A stretch of DNA of 64,000 nt, from assembly GCA_012295275.1 (NCBI GenBank), contig CM022672.1, positions 32,312,087 to 32,376,086 on the forward strand. The letters are read 5' to 3'. Numbering within the stretch: the first letter of the stretch is position 1; each line of letters begins with the position of its first letter. A model generated the notes under the pieces. The model was not told the DNA's origin and made no database searches. It worked only from the letters and a program-made list of their open reading frames with translations. Shown one piece after another: positions 52,574-64,000 of the stretch. Origin of the DNA: Chrysomallon squamiferum. Taxonomy: Eukaryota > Mollusca > Gastropoda > Neomphalida > Peltospiridae. The position numbers and the translations under genes were made by a program.

Positions 52574-53766
52574 GAATTAATATAGGTGGAGCATGGTTAC
52601 ATTGTTATTTTATAATTTTACTGAATATAAACATCAATGTAAATATATTGTCTATCAGTATATCACACACTCAAACATACAGTTATAATACATTTTGATT
52701 CCTCTTCCATATTGTTAATTTATTATTAAGTACATTTGTTCTTAATACCTAGTCTACAGTTATTTTGCTTTTTAAGACAATATTACAATTTTAATGAATT
52801 AAAATCACAGCATTTTTTCAATAAAGGAGGAAAAAAGGAAGAAAATTACCATAATTATAAGATGAAATATTGCTTTTACTCCATTATTTTTCACGTTACC
52901 ATCATAAATTTTATTGTAAGTTTTCTCCATTCTCTATCCAGTTATGCAGAAATAATTTATTTTGGAGACATTTATTCTATTTTTTATTTATTTTGTCACA
53001 TACTGGGGCCCAAAAATGAGTCTAATTGCTGAGGTATGAAAAGCCATAACTTTGATTCTGTTTTTAAAATGTATTTATTTATTTATTTATTTATATATCA
53101 CATAGATACCATAAGTGATAGAAAGGCAAAGGAGACCACAGAGGGCAACAGTAGGTGCCAGCAGGCAAATTTTGTCTGACTTTAATTCATATAATATGCA
53201 AAAAAGTTAGCACGTAATGAAAGCTGTAGCAAAAAGAAACAAAACACACAAAAAGTTATGACTCAAAAGATATATGCAAATATTCTTTCGACAGGTATAT
53301 GGTCAGTGTTCAGCCCTATTTTGGCTAATTAGCACAAATGGCTTTTTTGGCCAGCTGTAGTTTGAAAAGTGATTGACACAAAAGACTGAAAAATCAACAA
53401 GAGTGATGGGACCAACTTGATAAATGAGCTCAATTATTTTCAGACCTGTATGTTTGTATGTGTGTTCACATTAACATGCTAAACATGCCAAAATCTTCAA
53501 AATGACATGTGGCAGAATCATTAAAATTGCAAACTGACACTATAACTTCAGTTTTGGCCAATTGAAAATATGCAACCAGTGTTATGAACAGTTTTTAAAG
53601 ACCTTTCAAATGGTATATTTGATTTTGTACTATAAATATTTTTAGCCCCCATATGAAAAAGTGACTTCTGACTTCACCCAACCAGCAATTTGAATCAAAG
53701 TTATTATTTCATTTCTGAGATGCATAAAGCATTTGTACATCTTCTGTAACCTAACAAAGCCTTTTC
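52111..53766. other. Non-coding stretch
   Basis: (AAT)n at 52527-52570 and TTTA tetramers at about 53070-53096. From 53100 to 53766 the sequence is unique and less simple, but no gene is recognised. Confidence 0.5.
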
Positions 53767-54994
53767 TCACAGGAAATACAACTGCTTGTATTCACTGAAT
53801 CTTGCATGAATAGAATGAGCATCACATAAGATCGAAATATGTCCATTTGTTGATGTCATTGCAAAGTCTGACAAGCTGACAAATTTGGATTCTACAACTG
53901 CCTGGTCTTCTATCTGTGGCCATTTGTAATCATCATCATTGATGCAACACCTTTCCATAAAACTGACTGTTGCACTCTTGTCATGTAGAATGGTCTGAAT
54001 TTCTCCTATGTAGAATTTGTCTTCATAGCCAATGACTAAGCACATGCCAGATCGACCATACTGGTAGGAGAAACTGTAGTCAGCAATGTCTTCCACAATA
54101 TTAGAAGCATTGCTACCACTGTTGTCAGATGACATTTAATGACATTTTCTTTGAAGTTCTTCCTTCTTTTGTACACCTATGTCTAGCTCCTGTACATTTT
54201 GTTGAACCTCACCATCAAGAAACTGATTGAGACTGGCCACAAGCTCAGGCAGCTTCTGAATTACTTTCAGAACTGGTGATTTCACCCTCAAAATCAGCTT
54301 CTGCTACTGGACTTCAGCTTTGAGAGCCAAGAGCTGGTCTGTTACCTTTGCGTAGGCAATCAAAAGATGGTCAGTATCTCTTGAGGTTTTGCATGGTCCA
54401 CAACCTCTCAATGGTGGTTTCTTTTTTCTGGCTTTGTCTTTCTTTAACTGCAGGCTTCCTTGCACAGTTATCTGTCAGAGCTTCTTGACTCACTGCTATG
54501 GCATTCACTTCATTAGAATTGTGTTTTCTTTACAGTTCTTTTGCTTGTGAAGTTGCCAAAGACAACGTTGCTGCTTTTTTTTCGCTCTTCTGAGAGTTTG
54601 GAGAACCAGTTTGACATACTCTTGTTTCTTTCTAACATGTTGATGCTGGGTGATAATATGCAGACACATTCCGTCTCTTAAATATGCTGACGTCCAAGTC
54701 TCCAAAACACTGTTCTCCAACATTTGTCAGCTTGGAATGCTGGAGTTTGGCATGCTGTTCAGGGTCTTGGACTGTATGATAGCATCCATCTGGAAGTAAG
54801 TCACTCAACTGATGATTGATTATATCCAGAAAGCCTGTTGACATTGACTTGATAATCTTACAGACTGCTTGTTTCTTTTTCATATCAAAGTTATCGAAGA
54901 TACCTTGGAGTGATTTTAATCTGTTTTTATTGGGTTTTTTTTTGCTGATATATAATTTAATAGGAAAATTATTTTTTTGAAAATTTTGTAACAT
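53767..54994 (-). pseudogene. Remains of an unclassified, probably multicopy protein family
   Basis: Minus-strand segments read, in order: KLYISKKKPNKNRLKSLQGI, SDLLPDGCYHTVQDPEQHAK, EQCFGDLDVSIFKRRNVSAY. A shift follows to MLERNKSMSNWFSKLSEERK, and then a final open frame (54135-53767) with GMCLVIGYEDKFYIGEIQTI, MERCCINDDDYKWPQIEDQA and VSLSDFAMTS. The pieces LPDG.YH, FGDLD.S.FKRR and YED.F.GEI..I look like a protein type I associate with repeated, uncharacterised genes in invertebrate and fish genomes. I cannot name it, nor show that it is transposon-encoded. Frameshifts and the loss of the middle make this copy broken. Confidence 0.5.
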
Positions 54995-55602
54995 ACAAGT
55001 TATTTGTTATTTGTTTCTCTTGCAGCAGCATAGTACACACAAAACTACAGACTGGCTAGTATTTTTGTTTGCAAACAAATACATTTTTACTCTATTTCTC
55101 AGCAAGAAGCCAAACAACATCTTAAGGCAATATAAAGGTCAACAACATCGACTTACTATTTTTCAAGCATATATTTAGTTTGAATTTAGCACATGAAATT
55201 GTAATCTCACTCAGCCAAAGGTACGTAAGTCGAACAACAGCTTTTTTGGAGAGAAGGGATCTGTCTTTAGTGATCATTTATGTGAAAACCAAGCAGTAAA
55301 ATGCAACTTGAAAAGCACTGATCTATGCAACGATAATTAAAGAAAATCATAAAAAACAAAATTAACCCTTTACAGTGTTTCAAAAAATTACTTCACTATG
55401 CATAAACATGCACAATTAGGCATGTCCTATATTGAGAAGATCTCACAAAAAAGACAATACAGGTTTGGTACATGAACGTTACGTCTATGCTAAACCTCTC
55501 TATTAAATAAATGTGTATTAATAATTATAATCAGTAAATAAACTGCCTTTAACTGCCAGTATATGCAAATAATTAAAGTTCTGTTTACAGGGAAATGTGC
55601 AA
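54995..55602. other. Non-coding stretch before the gap
   Basis: No gene or repeat recognised; unique AT-rich sequence. Confidence 0.5.
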
Positions 55603-55802
55603 NNNNNNNNNNNNNNNNNNNNNNNNNNNNNNNNNNNNNNNNNNNNNNNNNNNNNNNNNNNNNNNNNNNNNNNNNNNNNNNNNNNNNNNNNNNNNNNNNN
55701 NNNNNNNNNNNNNNNNNNNNNNNNNNNNNNNNNNNNNNNNNNNNNNNNNNNNNNNNNNNNNNNNNNNNNNNNNNNNNNNNNNNNNNNNNNNNNNNNNNNN
55801 NN
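55603..55802. other. Assembly gap of 200 N
   Basis: Exactly 200 N between unique sequence and the satellite. A round number suggests a placeholder, not a measured length. Frames running through it are meaningless. Confidence 0.99.
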
Positions 55803-58800
55803 GACAGTGCGACTGTTACAGTAAAGAGAGGATGTGTCCTGGTCACACTCTCCGACCTTCTCCAGAGAGTGCAACTCTTACATTAAGAGAGGAAGTGTCC
55901 GAGTCACACTTTCTGACCTTCACCAGACTGCGGGACCCTTACATTAAGACAGGAAGTGTCCGAGTCACACTCTCTGACCTTCACCAGAAAGTGGGACTCT
56001 TAGATTAATAGAGGAAGTGTCCGAGTCACACTCTCTGACCTTCAATAGACAGTGCAACTCTTACATCAAGAGAGGAAGTGTCCGAGACACACTAATTAAC
56101 CTTCACCAGACAGCGAGACTCTTAGATTAAGAGAGGAAGTGTCCGAGTCACAGTCTCTGACCTTCACCAGAGAGCGGGACTGTTACAGTAAAGAGAGGAA
56201 TAGTCCTTGTCACACTCTCAGACGTTCGCCAGACAGTACGACTGTTACAGTAAAGAGAGGAAGTGTCCTGGTCACACCCTTCGACCATCGCCAGACAGTG
56301 CGACTGTTACAGTAAAGAGAGGAAGAGTCCTGGTCACACTCTCCGACCTTCGCCAGACTGCGGGACTCTTACATTAAGACAGGAAGTGTCAGGGTCACAC
56401 TCTCTGACCTTCACCAGACTGCGGTACTCTTAAGTTAACTCAGGAAGTGTCCTGGTCACTCTCTCTGACCTTCACCAGACTGAAGAACTCTTATATAAAG
56501 ACAGGATGTGTCCGGGTCACACTCTCCGACGTTCGCCAGACAGTGCGACTCCTACATTAAGAGAGGAAGTGTCCGCGTCACGCTCTCCGACCTTCAGCAG
56601 ACAGTGCGACTCTTATATTAAGACAGGAAGTGTCCGGGTCACACTCTCTGACCTTCACCAGACAGTCCGACTGTAACAGTAAAGAGAGGAAGTGTCCTGG
56701 TCACACTCTCCGACCTTCACCAGACAGTGCGACTGTTACATTAAGCGAGGAAGTGTCCGGGTCACACTTGCCGAGCTTCAGCAGACAGTGCAAGACTTAC
56801 ATTAAGAGAGGAAGTGTCCGAGTCACACTCTCTGAGCTTCACAAGACAGCGGGACTTTTACAGTAAAGAGAGGAAGTGTCCTGTTCAGACTCTCCGACCT
56901 TCGCCAGACAGTGCGACTGTAACAGTAAAGACAGGAAGTATCCCGGTCACACTCTCCGACTTTCAGCAGACAGTGCGACTTTATCAGTAAATAGAGGAAG
57001 TGTCCTGGTCACACTCTCCGACCTTCACCAGACAGTGTGACTATTACAGTAAAGAGAGAAAGTGTCCAGTTCACACTCTCTGACCTTCAGCAGACCGCGG
57101 GAGTGTTATAGTAAAGAGAGGAAGTGTCAGGGTCACTCTCTCTGACCTTCACCAGACAGTGCATCTCTTACATTAAGAGAGGAAGTGTCCGAGACACACT
57201 CTCTGACCTTCACCAGACACCGGGACTCTTAGATTAAGAGAGGAAGTGTCCGAGTCAAACTCTCTGACCTTCACCAGAGAGCGGGACTGGTACAGTAAAG
57301 ATAGGAATAGTCCTTGTCACAGTCTCCGACGTTCGCCTGACAGTGCGACTGTTACAGTAAAGAGAGGAAGTGTCCTGGTCACACTCTCAGACCTTCGTCA
57401 GACAGTGCGAATGTTACAGTAAAGAGAGGAAGTGTCTTGGTCACACTCTTCGACCTTTGTCAGACAGTGCGACTCTTACATTAAGACAGGAAGTGTCCAG
57501 GTCACACTCTTTGACCTTCACCAGACAGTGCGACTGTTACAGTAAAGAGAGGAAGTGTCCTGGTCAGACTCTCCGACCTTCACCAGACAGTGCGACTGTT
57601 ACAGTAAAGAGAGGAAGTGTCCGGGTCACACTCTCCGACGTTCACGAGACAGTGCAAATCTTAGATTAAGAGAGGAAGTGTCCGAGTCACACTTTCTGAC
57701 CTTCAATAGACTGCGGGACTCTTACATTAAGGCAGGAAGTGTCCGGGTCACACTCTCTGACCTTCACCAGACAGTGCGACTGTTACAGTAAAGAGAGGAA
57801 GTGTCCTGGTCACACTCTCCGACCTTCACACAGTGCGACTGTTACAGTAAAGAGAGGAAGTGTCATGGTCAAACTCTCCGACCTTCGTCAGACAGTGCGA
57901 CTCTTACATTAAGCGAGGAAGTGTCCGGGTCACACTCGCCGAGCTTCACCAGACAGTGCAAGACTTATATTAAGACAGGAAGTGTGGTAGTCACACTTCC
58001 TGACCTTCACCAGACAGCGGGACTCTTACATTAAGACAGGAAGTATCCGAGTACACTCTCTGACCTTCACCAGACAGCGGGACTCTTAGATTAAGAGAGG
58101 AAGTGTCCGAGTCACACTCTCCGACGTTCGCCAGACAGTGCAACTGTTACAGTAAAGAGAGGATGAGTCCTGGTCACACTCTCCGACGTTCACCAGACAG
58201 TGCGACTGTTACAGTAAAGAGAGGAAGTGTCCTGGTCACACTCTTCGACCATCGCCAGACTGCGGGACTCTTATATTAAGATAGGAAGTGTCCGGGTCAC
58301 ACTCTCTGACCTTCAGCAGACTGCGGGACTTTTACATTAAGACAGGAAGTGTGCTGGTCACACTCTCCGACCTTCACCAGACAGTCCGACTGTTAAAGTA
58401 AAGAGAGGAAGTGTTCTGGTCACAATCTCGAACCTTGACCAGACAGTGCGACTGTTACAGTAAAGAGAGGAAGTGTCCTGGTCACACTCTCCGACCTTCG
58501 CCAGACAGTGCGACTCTTACATTTAGAGAGGAAGTGTCCGGGCCACACTCTCCGACCTACTCGAGAGAGTGCAACTCTTACATTAAGAGAGGAAGTGTCC
58601 GAGTCACACTTTCTGACCTTCACCAGACTGCGGGACTCTTACATTAAGACAGGAAGTGTCCGAGTGACACGCTCTGACCTTCACCAGACAGTGCAACTCT
58701 TACATCAAGAGAGGAAGAGTCCGAGACACACTCTCTGACCTTCACCAGACAGTGGGAATCTTAGATCAAGAGAGGAAGTGTCCGAGTCACACTCTCTGAC

Positions 58801-61800
58801 CTTCACCAGAGAGCGGACTGTTACAGTAAAGAGAGGAAGAGTCCTTGTCACACTCTCCGACGTTCGCTAGACAGTGCAACTGTTACAGTAAAGAGAGGAT
58901 GAGTCCTGGTCACACTCTCCGACCTTCACCAGACAGTGCGACTGTCACAGTAAAGAGAGGAAGTGTCCTGGTCACACTTTTCGACCATCGCCAGACAGTG
59001 GGACTGTTACACTAAAGAGAGGAAGAGTACTGGTCACACTCTCTGACCTTCGCCAGACAGTGCGACTCTTACATTAATAGAGGAAGTGTCCGGGTCACAC
59101 TCTTTGACCTTCGCCAGACAGTGCGACTCTTACATTAAGACAGGAAGTGTCCGGGTCATACTCTCTGACCTTCAATAGACTGCGGGACTCTTACATTAAG
59201 ACAGGAAGTGTACGGGTCACACTCTTTGACCTTCACCAGACAGCGTGACTTACATTAAGACAGGAAGTGTGCTGGTCACACTCTCCGACCTTCACTAGAC
59301 AGTGCGACTGTTAAAGCAAAGATTGGAAGTGTCCGGGTAACACTCTCTGACCTTCACCAGACTGAGGAACTCTGATATTAAGACAGGAAGTGTCCGGGAC
59401 ACACTCTCTGACCTTCACCAGACAGTGCGACTCTTACAATAAAGAGAGGAAGAGTCCTGGTCACGCTCTCCGACGTTCGCCAGACAGTGCGACTCTTACA
59501 TTAAGAAAGGAAGTGTCCGGGTCACACTCTCTGACCTTCTCCAGACTGCGGGACTCTTACATTAAGACAGGAAGTGTCCTGGTCACACTCTCTGACCTTC
59601 ACCAGACTGCAGGACTCTTACATTATGACAGGAACTGTCCGGGTCACACTCTCTGACCTTCACCAGACTGAGGAACTCTTATATTAAAACAGGAAGTGTT
59701 CGGGTCTCACTGTCCGACCTTCACCAGACAGTTCGTCTGTTACAGTAAAGAGAGGAAGTGTCTTGGTCACACTGTCCGACCTTCGTCAGACAGAGCAACT
59801 CTTACATTAAGAGAGGAAGTGTCCGAGCCACACTTTCTGACCTTCACGAGACTGCTGGACTCTTACATTAAGACAGGAAGTGTCCGGGTCACACTCTCAG
59901 ACCTTCAATAGACTGCGGGACTCTTACATTAAGACAGGAAGTGTCCGAGTCACACTCTCTGACCTTCACCAGACAGTGCAACTCTTACATCAAGAGAGGA
60001 AGTGTCCTTGTCACACACTCCGACCTTCACCAGACAGTGCAACTGTTACAGTAAAGAGAGGATGAGTCCTGGTCACACTCTCCGACCGTCACCAGACAGT
60101 TCGACTGTTACAGTAAAGAGAGGAAGTGTCCTGGTCACACTCTTCGACCATCGCCAGACAGTGGGACTGTTACAGTAAAGAGAGGAAGAATACTGGTCAC
60201 ACTCTCCGACCTTCGCCAGACAGCGCGACTCTTACATTAAGAGAGGAAGTGTCAGGGTCACACTCTCTGACGTTCAATAGACTGCGGGACTCTTACATTA
60301 AGACAGGAAGTGTCAGGGTCACACTCTCCGACCGTCACCAGACTGCGGGACTCTTACATTAAGACAGGAAGTGTCCGGGTCACACTCTCTGACCTTCAAT
60401 AGACTGCGGGACTCTTTATATTAAGACAGGAAGTGTCCGGGTCACACTCTCTGACCTTCAATAGACTGCGGGACTTTTACATTAAGACAGGAAGTGTCCG
60501 GGTCACACTCTCACACCTTCACCGGACAGTGCAACTCTTACATTAAGAGAGGAAGTGTCCTAGTAACACTCTCTGACCTTCACCAGACTGCGGTACTCTT
60601 AAGTTAAGACAGGAAGTGTCCTGGCCACTCTCTCGGACCTTCACCAGACAGCGGGACTCTTACATTAAGACAGGAAGTGTCCGGGTCACACTCTCTGACC
60701 TTCACCAGACTGAAGAACTATTATATTAAGACAGCAAGTTTCCGGGTCACACTCTCCGACCTTCACCAGACTGTGCGACTGTTACAGTAATGAGAGGAAG
60801 TGTTCTGGTCACACTCTCCGACCTCCACCAGACAGTGCGACTGTTACAGTAAAGAGAGGAAGTGTCTTCGTCACACTCTCCGACCTTCGTCAGACAGAGC
60901 GACTCTTACATTAAGAGAGGAAGTGTCCGGTTCACTCTCTCTGACCTTCACCAGACAGTGCAACTCTTACATTAAGAGAGGAAGTGTCCGAGACACACTC
61001 TCTGACCTTCACTAGACACCGGGACTCTTAGATTAAGAGAGGAAGTGTACGAGTCACAGTCTCTGACCTTCACCAGAGAGCGGGACTGTTACAGTAAAGA
61101 GAGGAATTGTCCTTGTCACACTCTCCGACGTTCGCCAGACAGTGCGACTGTTGCAGTAAAGCGAGGAAGAGTCCTGGTGACACTCTCCGGCCTTCACCAG
61201 ACAGTGCGACTGTTACAGTAAAGAGAGGAAGTGTCCTGGCCACACTCTCAGACCTTCGTCAGACAGTGCGACTGTTACAGTAAAGAGAGGAAGTGTCTTG
61301 GTCACACTCTTCGACCTTCGTCAGACATTGCGACTCTTACATTAAGACAGGAAGTGTCCGGGTCACACTCTCTGATCTTCACCATACTGCGGGACTCTTA
61401 CATTAAGAGAGGAAGTGTCCGCGTCAAACTCTCCGACCTTCGGCAGACGGTGCGACTGTTACAGTAAAGAGAGGAAGTGTCTTGGTCACACTCTCCGGCC
61501 TTCAGCAGACAGTGCGACTCTTACATTAAGACAGGAAGTGTCCGGGTCACACTCTCTGACCTTCTCCAGACAGTGCGACTGTTACAGTAAAGAGAGGAAG
61601 TATCCCGGTCACGCTCTCCGACCTTCAGTAGACAGTGCGACTTTAACAGTAAATAGAGGAAGTGTCCTGGTCACACTCTCCGACCTTCACCAGACAGTGT
61701 GACTGTTACAGTAAAGAGAGGAAGTGTCCAGTTCACACTCTCTGACTTTCAGCAGACCGCGGGACTGTTACTGTAAAGAGAGGAAGTGTCCGGGTCACAC

Positions 61801-63824
61801 TCCCCGACCTTCACCAGACAGTGCAAATCTTAGATTAAGAGAGGAAGTGTCCGAGTCACACTTTCTGACCTTCACCAGACTGCGGGACTCTTACATTAAG
61901 ACAGAAATTGTCCGGGTCACACTCTCTGACCTTCAATAGACTGCGGGACTTTTACATTAAGACAGGAAGTGTCCGGGTCACACTCTCACACCTTCACCGG
62001 ACAGTGCAACTCTTACATTAAGAGAGGAAGTGTCCTAGTAACACTCTCTGACCTTCACCAGACTGCGGTACTCTTAAGTTAAGACAGGAAGTGTCCGGGT
62101 CACACTCTCTGACCTTCAATAGACTGCGGGACTCTTTCATTAAGGCAGGAAGTGTGCTGGTCACATTCTCTTAACTTCACCAGACAGTGCGACTGTTACA
62201 GTGAAGAGAGGAAGAGTCCTGGTGACACTCTCCGACCTTCGCCTGACAGTGCGACTTTTTCAGTAAAGAGAGGAAGAGTCCTGGTCACACTCTCTGACCT
62301 TCATCAGAGAGTGTTACTCTAACATTAAGAGAGGAAGTGTCCTGGTCACACTCTCCGACCTTCGCCAGACAGTGCGACTGCTACAGTGAAGAGAGGAAGA
62401 GTCCTGGTCACACTCTCTGACCTTCACCAGACAGAGGAACTCTTATATTAAGACAGGAAGAATCCGGGTCACACTCTCCGATCTTCACCAGACAGTGCGA
62501 CTGTAACAGTAAAGAGAGGAAGTGTCCTGGTCACACTGTCCGACCTTTACCAGACAGTGCGACTGTTACAGTAAAGAGAGGAAGTGTCTTGGTCACACTC
62601 TCCGACCTTCGTCAGACAGAGCGACTCTTACATTAAGAGAGGACGTGTCCGAGTCACACTTTCTGACCTTCACCAGAATGCGGGACTCTTACATTAAGAC
62701 AGGAAGTGTCCGGGTCACACTCTCTGACCTTCACCAGACTGCGGGACTCATACATTAAGACAGGAAGTGTCCGGGTCACACTCTCTGACCTACACCAGAC
62801 TGCAGGACACTTACATTAAGACAGGAAGTTTGCTGGTCACACTCTCCGACATTCACCAGACAGTGCGACTGTTAAAGTAAAGACAGGAAGTGTTGTGGTC
62901 ACAGTCTGTAACCTTCACCAGAGAGTGCGACTGTGACAGTAAAGAGAGGAAGTGTCCTGGTCACACTCTTCGACCTTCGCCAGACAGTGCGACTGTTACA
63001 GTAAAGAGAGGAAGTGTCCTGGTCAAAGTGTCCGACCTTCACCAGAGTGTGACTCTTACATTAAGCGAGGAAGTGTCCGGGTCACACTCTCCGAGCTTCA
63101 CCAGACAGTGCAAGTCTTACATTAAGAGAGGACGTGTCCGAGTCACACTTTCTGACCTTCACCAGAATGCGGGTCTCTTACATTAAGACAGGAAGTGTCC
63201 GGGTCACACTCTCCGAGCTTCACCAGACAGTGCAAGTCTTACATTAAGACAGGAAGTGTGCGACTCACACTTCCTGACCTTCACCAGACAGCGGGACTCT
63301 TACATTAAGAGAGGAAGTGTCCGAGTCACACTCTCTGAGCTTCAGAAGACAGCGGGACTTTTACAGTAAAGAGAGGAAGTGTCCTGTTCAGACTCTCCGA
63401 CCTTCGCCAGACAGTGGGACTGTAACAGTAAAGAGAGGAAGTATCCCGGTCACACTCTCCGACCTTCAGCAGACAGTGCGACTTTAACAGTAAATAGAGG
63501 AAGTGTCCTGGTCACACTCTCCGACCTTCACCAGACAGTGTGACTGTTACAGTAAAGAGAGGAAGTGTCCAGTTCACACTCTCTGACCTTCAGCAGACCG
63601 CGGGACTGTTACAGTAAAGAGAGGAAGTGTCCCGGTCACCCTCTCTGACCTTCACCAGACAACGGGACTCTTACATTAAGAGAGGAGGTGTCCGGGTCAC
63701 ACTCTCTGACCTTCACCAGACAGCGGGACTGTTACGGTAAGGAGAGGAAGTGTCCTGGTCACACTCTCCAACCTTCTCCAGACAGCGGGACTTTTGCAGT
63801 AAAGAGAGGAAGTGTCCTGTTCAC
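55803..63824. repeat. Satellite array, 61-62 base unit
   Basis: About 8.0 kb of head-to-tail units, roughly 130 copies, continuing into the gap on the left. Two unit types dominate. A 62-base type has TGTTACAGTAAAGAGAGG, CCTGGTCAC and CTCCGACC; a 61-base type has TCTTACATTAAGACAGG, CCGGGTCAC and CTCTGACC. The variants travel together. Blocks of many units are repeated at a distance (higher-order repeats). Each unit has GAGAGGAAGTGT facing ACACTCTC across a 7-base loop, so it could form a bulged hairpin. Open frames of 60-100 codons occur in all three forward frames because the period is not a multiple of three. They start at GTG and are not genes. Confidence 0.97.
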
Positions 63825-63831
63825 TAATAAA

Positions 63832-63862
63832 TTTAGAAGTATTAGAAGTATTAGAAGTATTA
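63832..63862. repeat. TTAGAAGTA short tandem repeat
   Basis: Three copies of a nine-base unit at the right edge of the satellite. Confidence 0.9.
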
Positions 63863-63864
63863 AT

Positions 63865-63871
63865 GATAATA

Positions 63872-63951
<80 letters not shown>

Positions 63952-63971
63952 AAGAAGAAGAAGAAGAAGAA
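63865..63971. repeat. (AAT)n then (GAA)n microsatellite
   Basis: GATAAT/AAT triplets to about 63922, then about 16 GAA triplets to 63971. Confidence 0.95.
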
Positions 63972-64000
63972 TAATTATAATAACAGTTCCTTATTGCTGT

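Noticed and set aside
55595-63186. Sixty- to 99-codon frames reading MSWSHSPTF...CYSKERKC...
   Set aside because: They are translations of the 61-62 base satellite. They start at GTG, recur in all three forward frames and shift frame every unit.

Overview
The window looks like an AT-rich animal genome. Support comes from a spliced BTB-BACK-PHR gene, intron-bearing fragments of the spliceosomal helicase DHX8/PRP22, hAT and MULE transposase remains, no operons or dense coding, very abundant microsatellites, and a 200-base N scaffold gap. A lophotrochozoan such as a mollusc is a reasonable guess from the style of repeats and transposase families, but the sequence does not settle it.

Only one gene looks intact: a two-exon BTBD-type gene on the minus strand (12956-14500, 436 residues). 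A clear PHR-domain pseudogene lies at 26313-26677 on the plus strand and a much weaker third trace at about 17757-18010. The flanks of these copies also repeat (14.7-17.1 kb against 36.0-38.0 kb, and modules at 19.3-21.6 and 24.5-26.2 kb). The middle of the window is therefore the product of repeated local duplication around a BTBD-PHR locus.

Two copies of a roughly 6 kb segment (2413-8461 and 28522-34990) each carry the same dead 3' part of a DHX8-like gene. It keeps introns and shares a frameshift and stop codons, so it died before the segment was copied. The copies differ by a small inversion beside TA repeats, an indel of about 270 bases, and a step in identity.

Transposon remains are a hAT element of the ZMYM1-like type (27.6-28.1 kb), a hAT element of the GTF2IRD2-like type with one recognisable terminal repeat (50.1-51.5 kb), a FLYWCH/MULE fragment (10.85-11.23 kb), a hAT-like MITE (10.25-10.56 kb), and remains of an unclassified protein family that is probably multicopy (53.8-55.0 kb).

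Region 38.4-47 kb is dominated by triplet and dinucleotide repeats. After the N gap at 55603-55802 almost everything to 63824 is one satellite array of about 130 units of 61-62 bases. It has two linked-variant subfamilies, higher-order repeats, and a potential hairpin in each unit. I found no intact transposase, no reverse transcriptase, no tRNA gene and no CRISPR array. The most unusual features are the satellite and the shared-death, partly homogenised DHX8 duplication.
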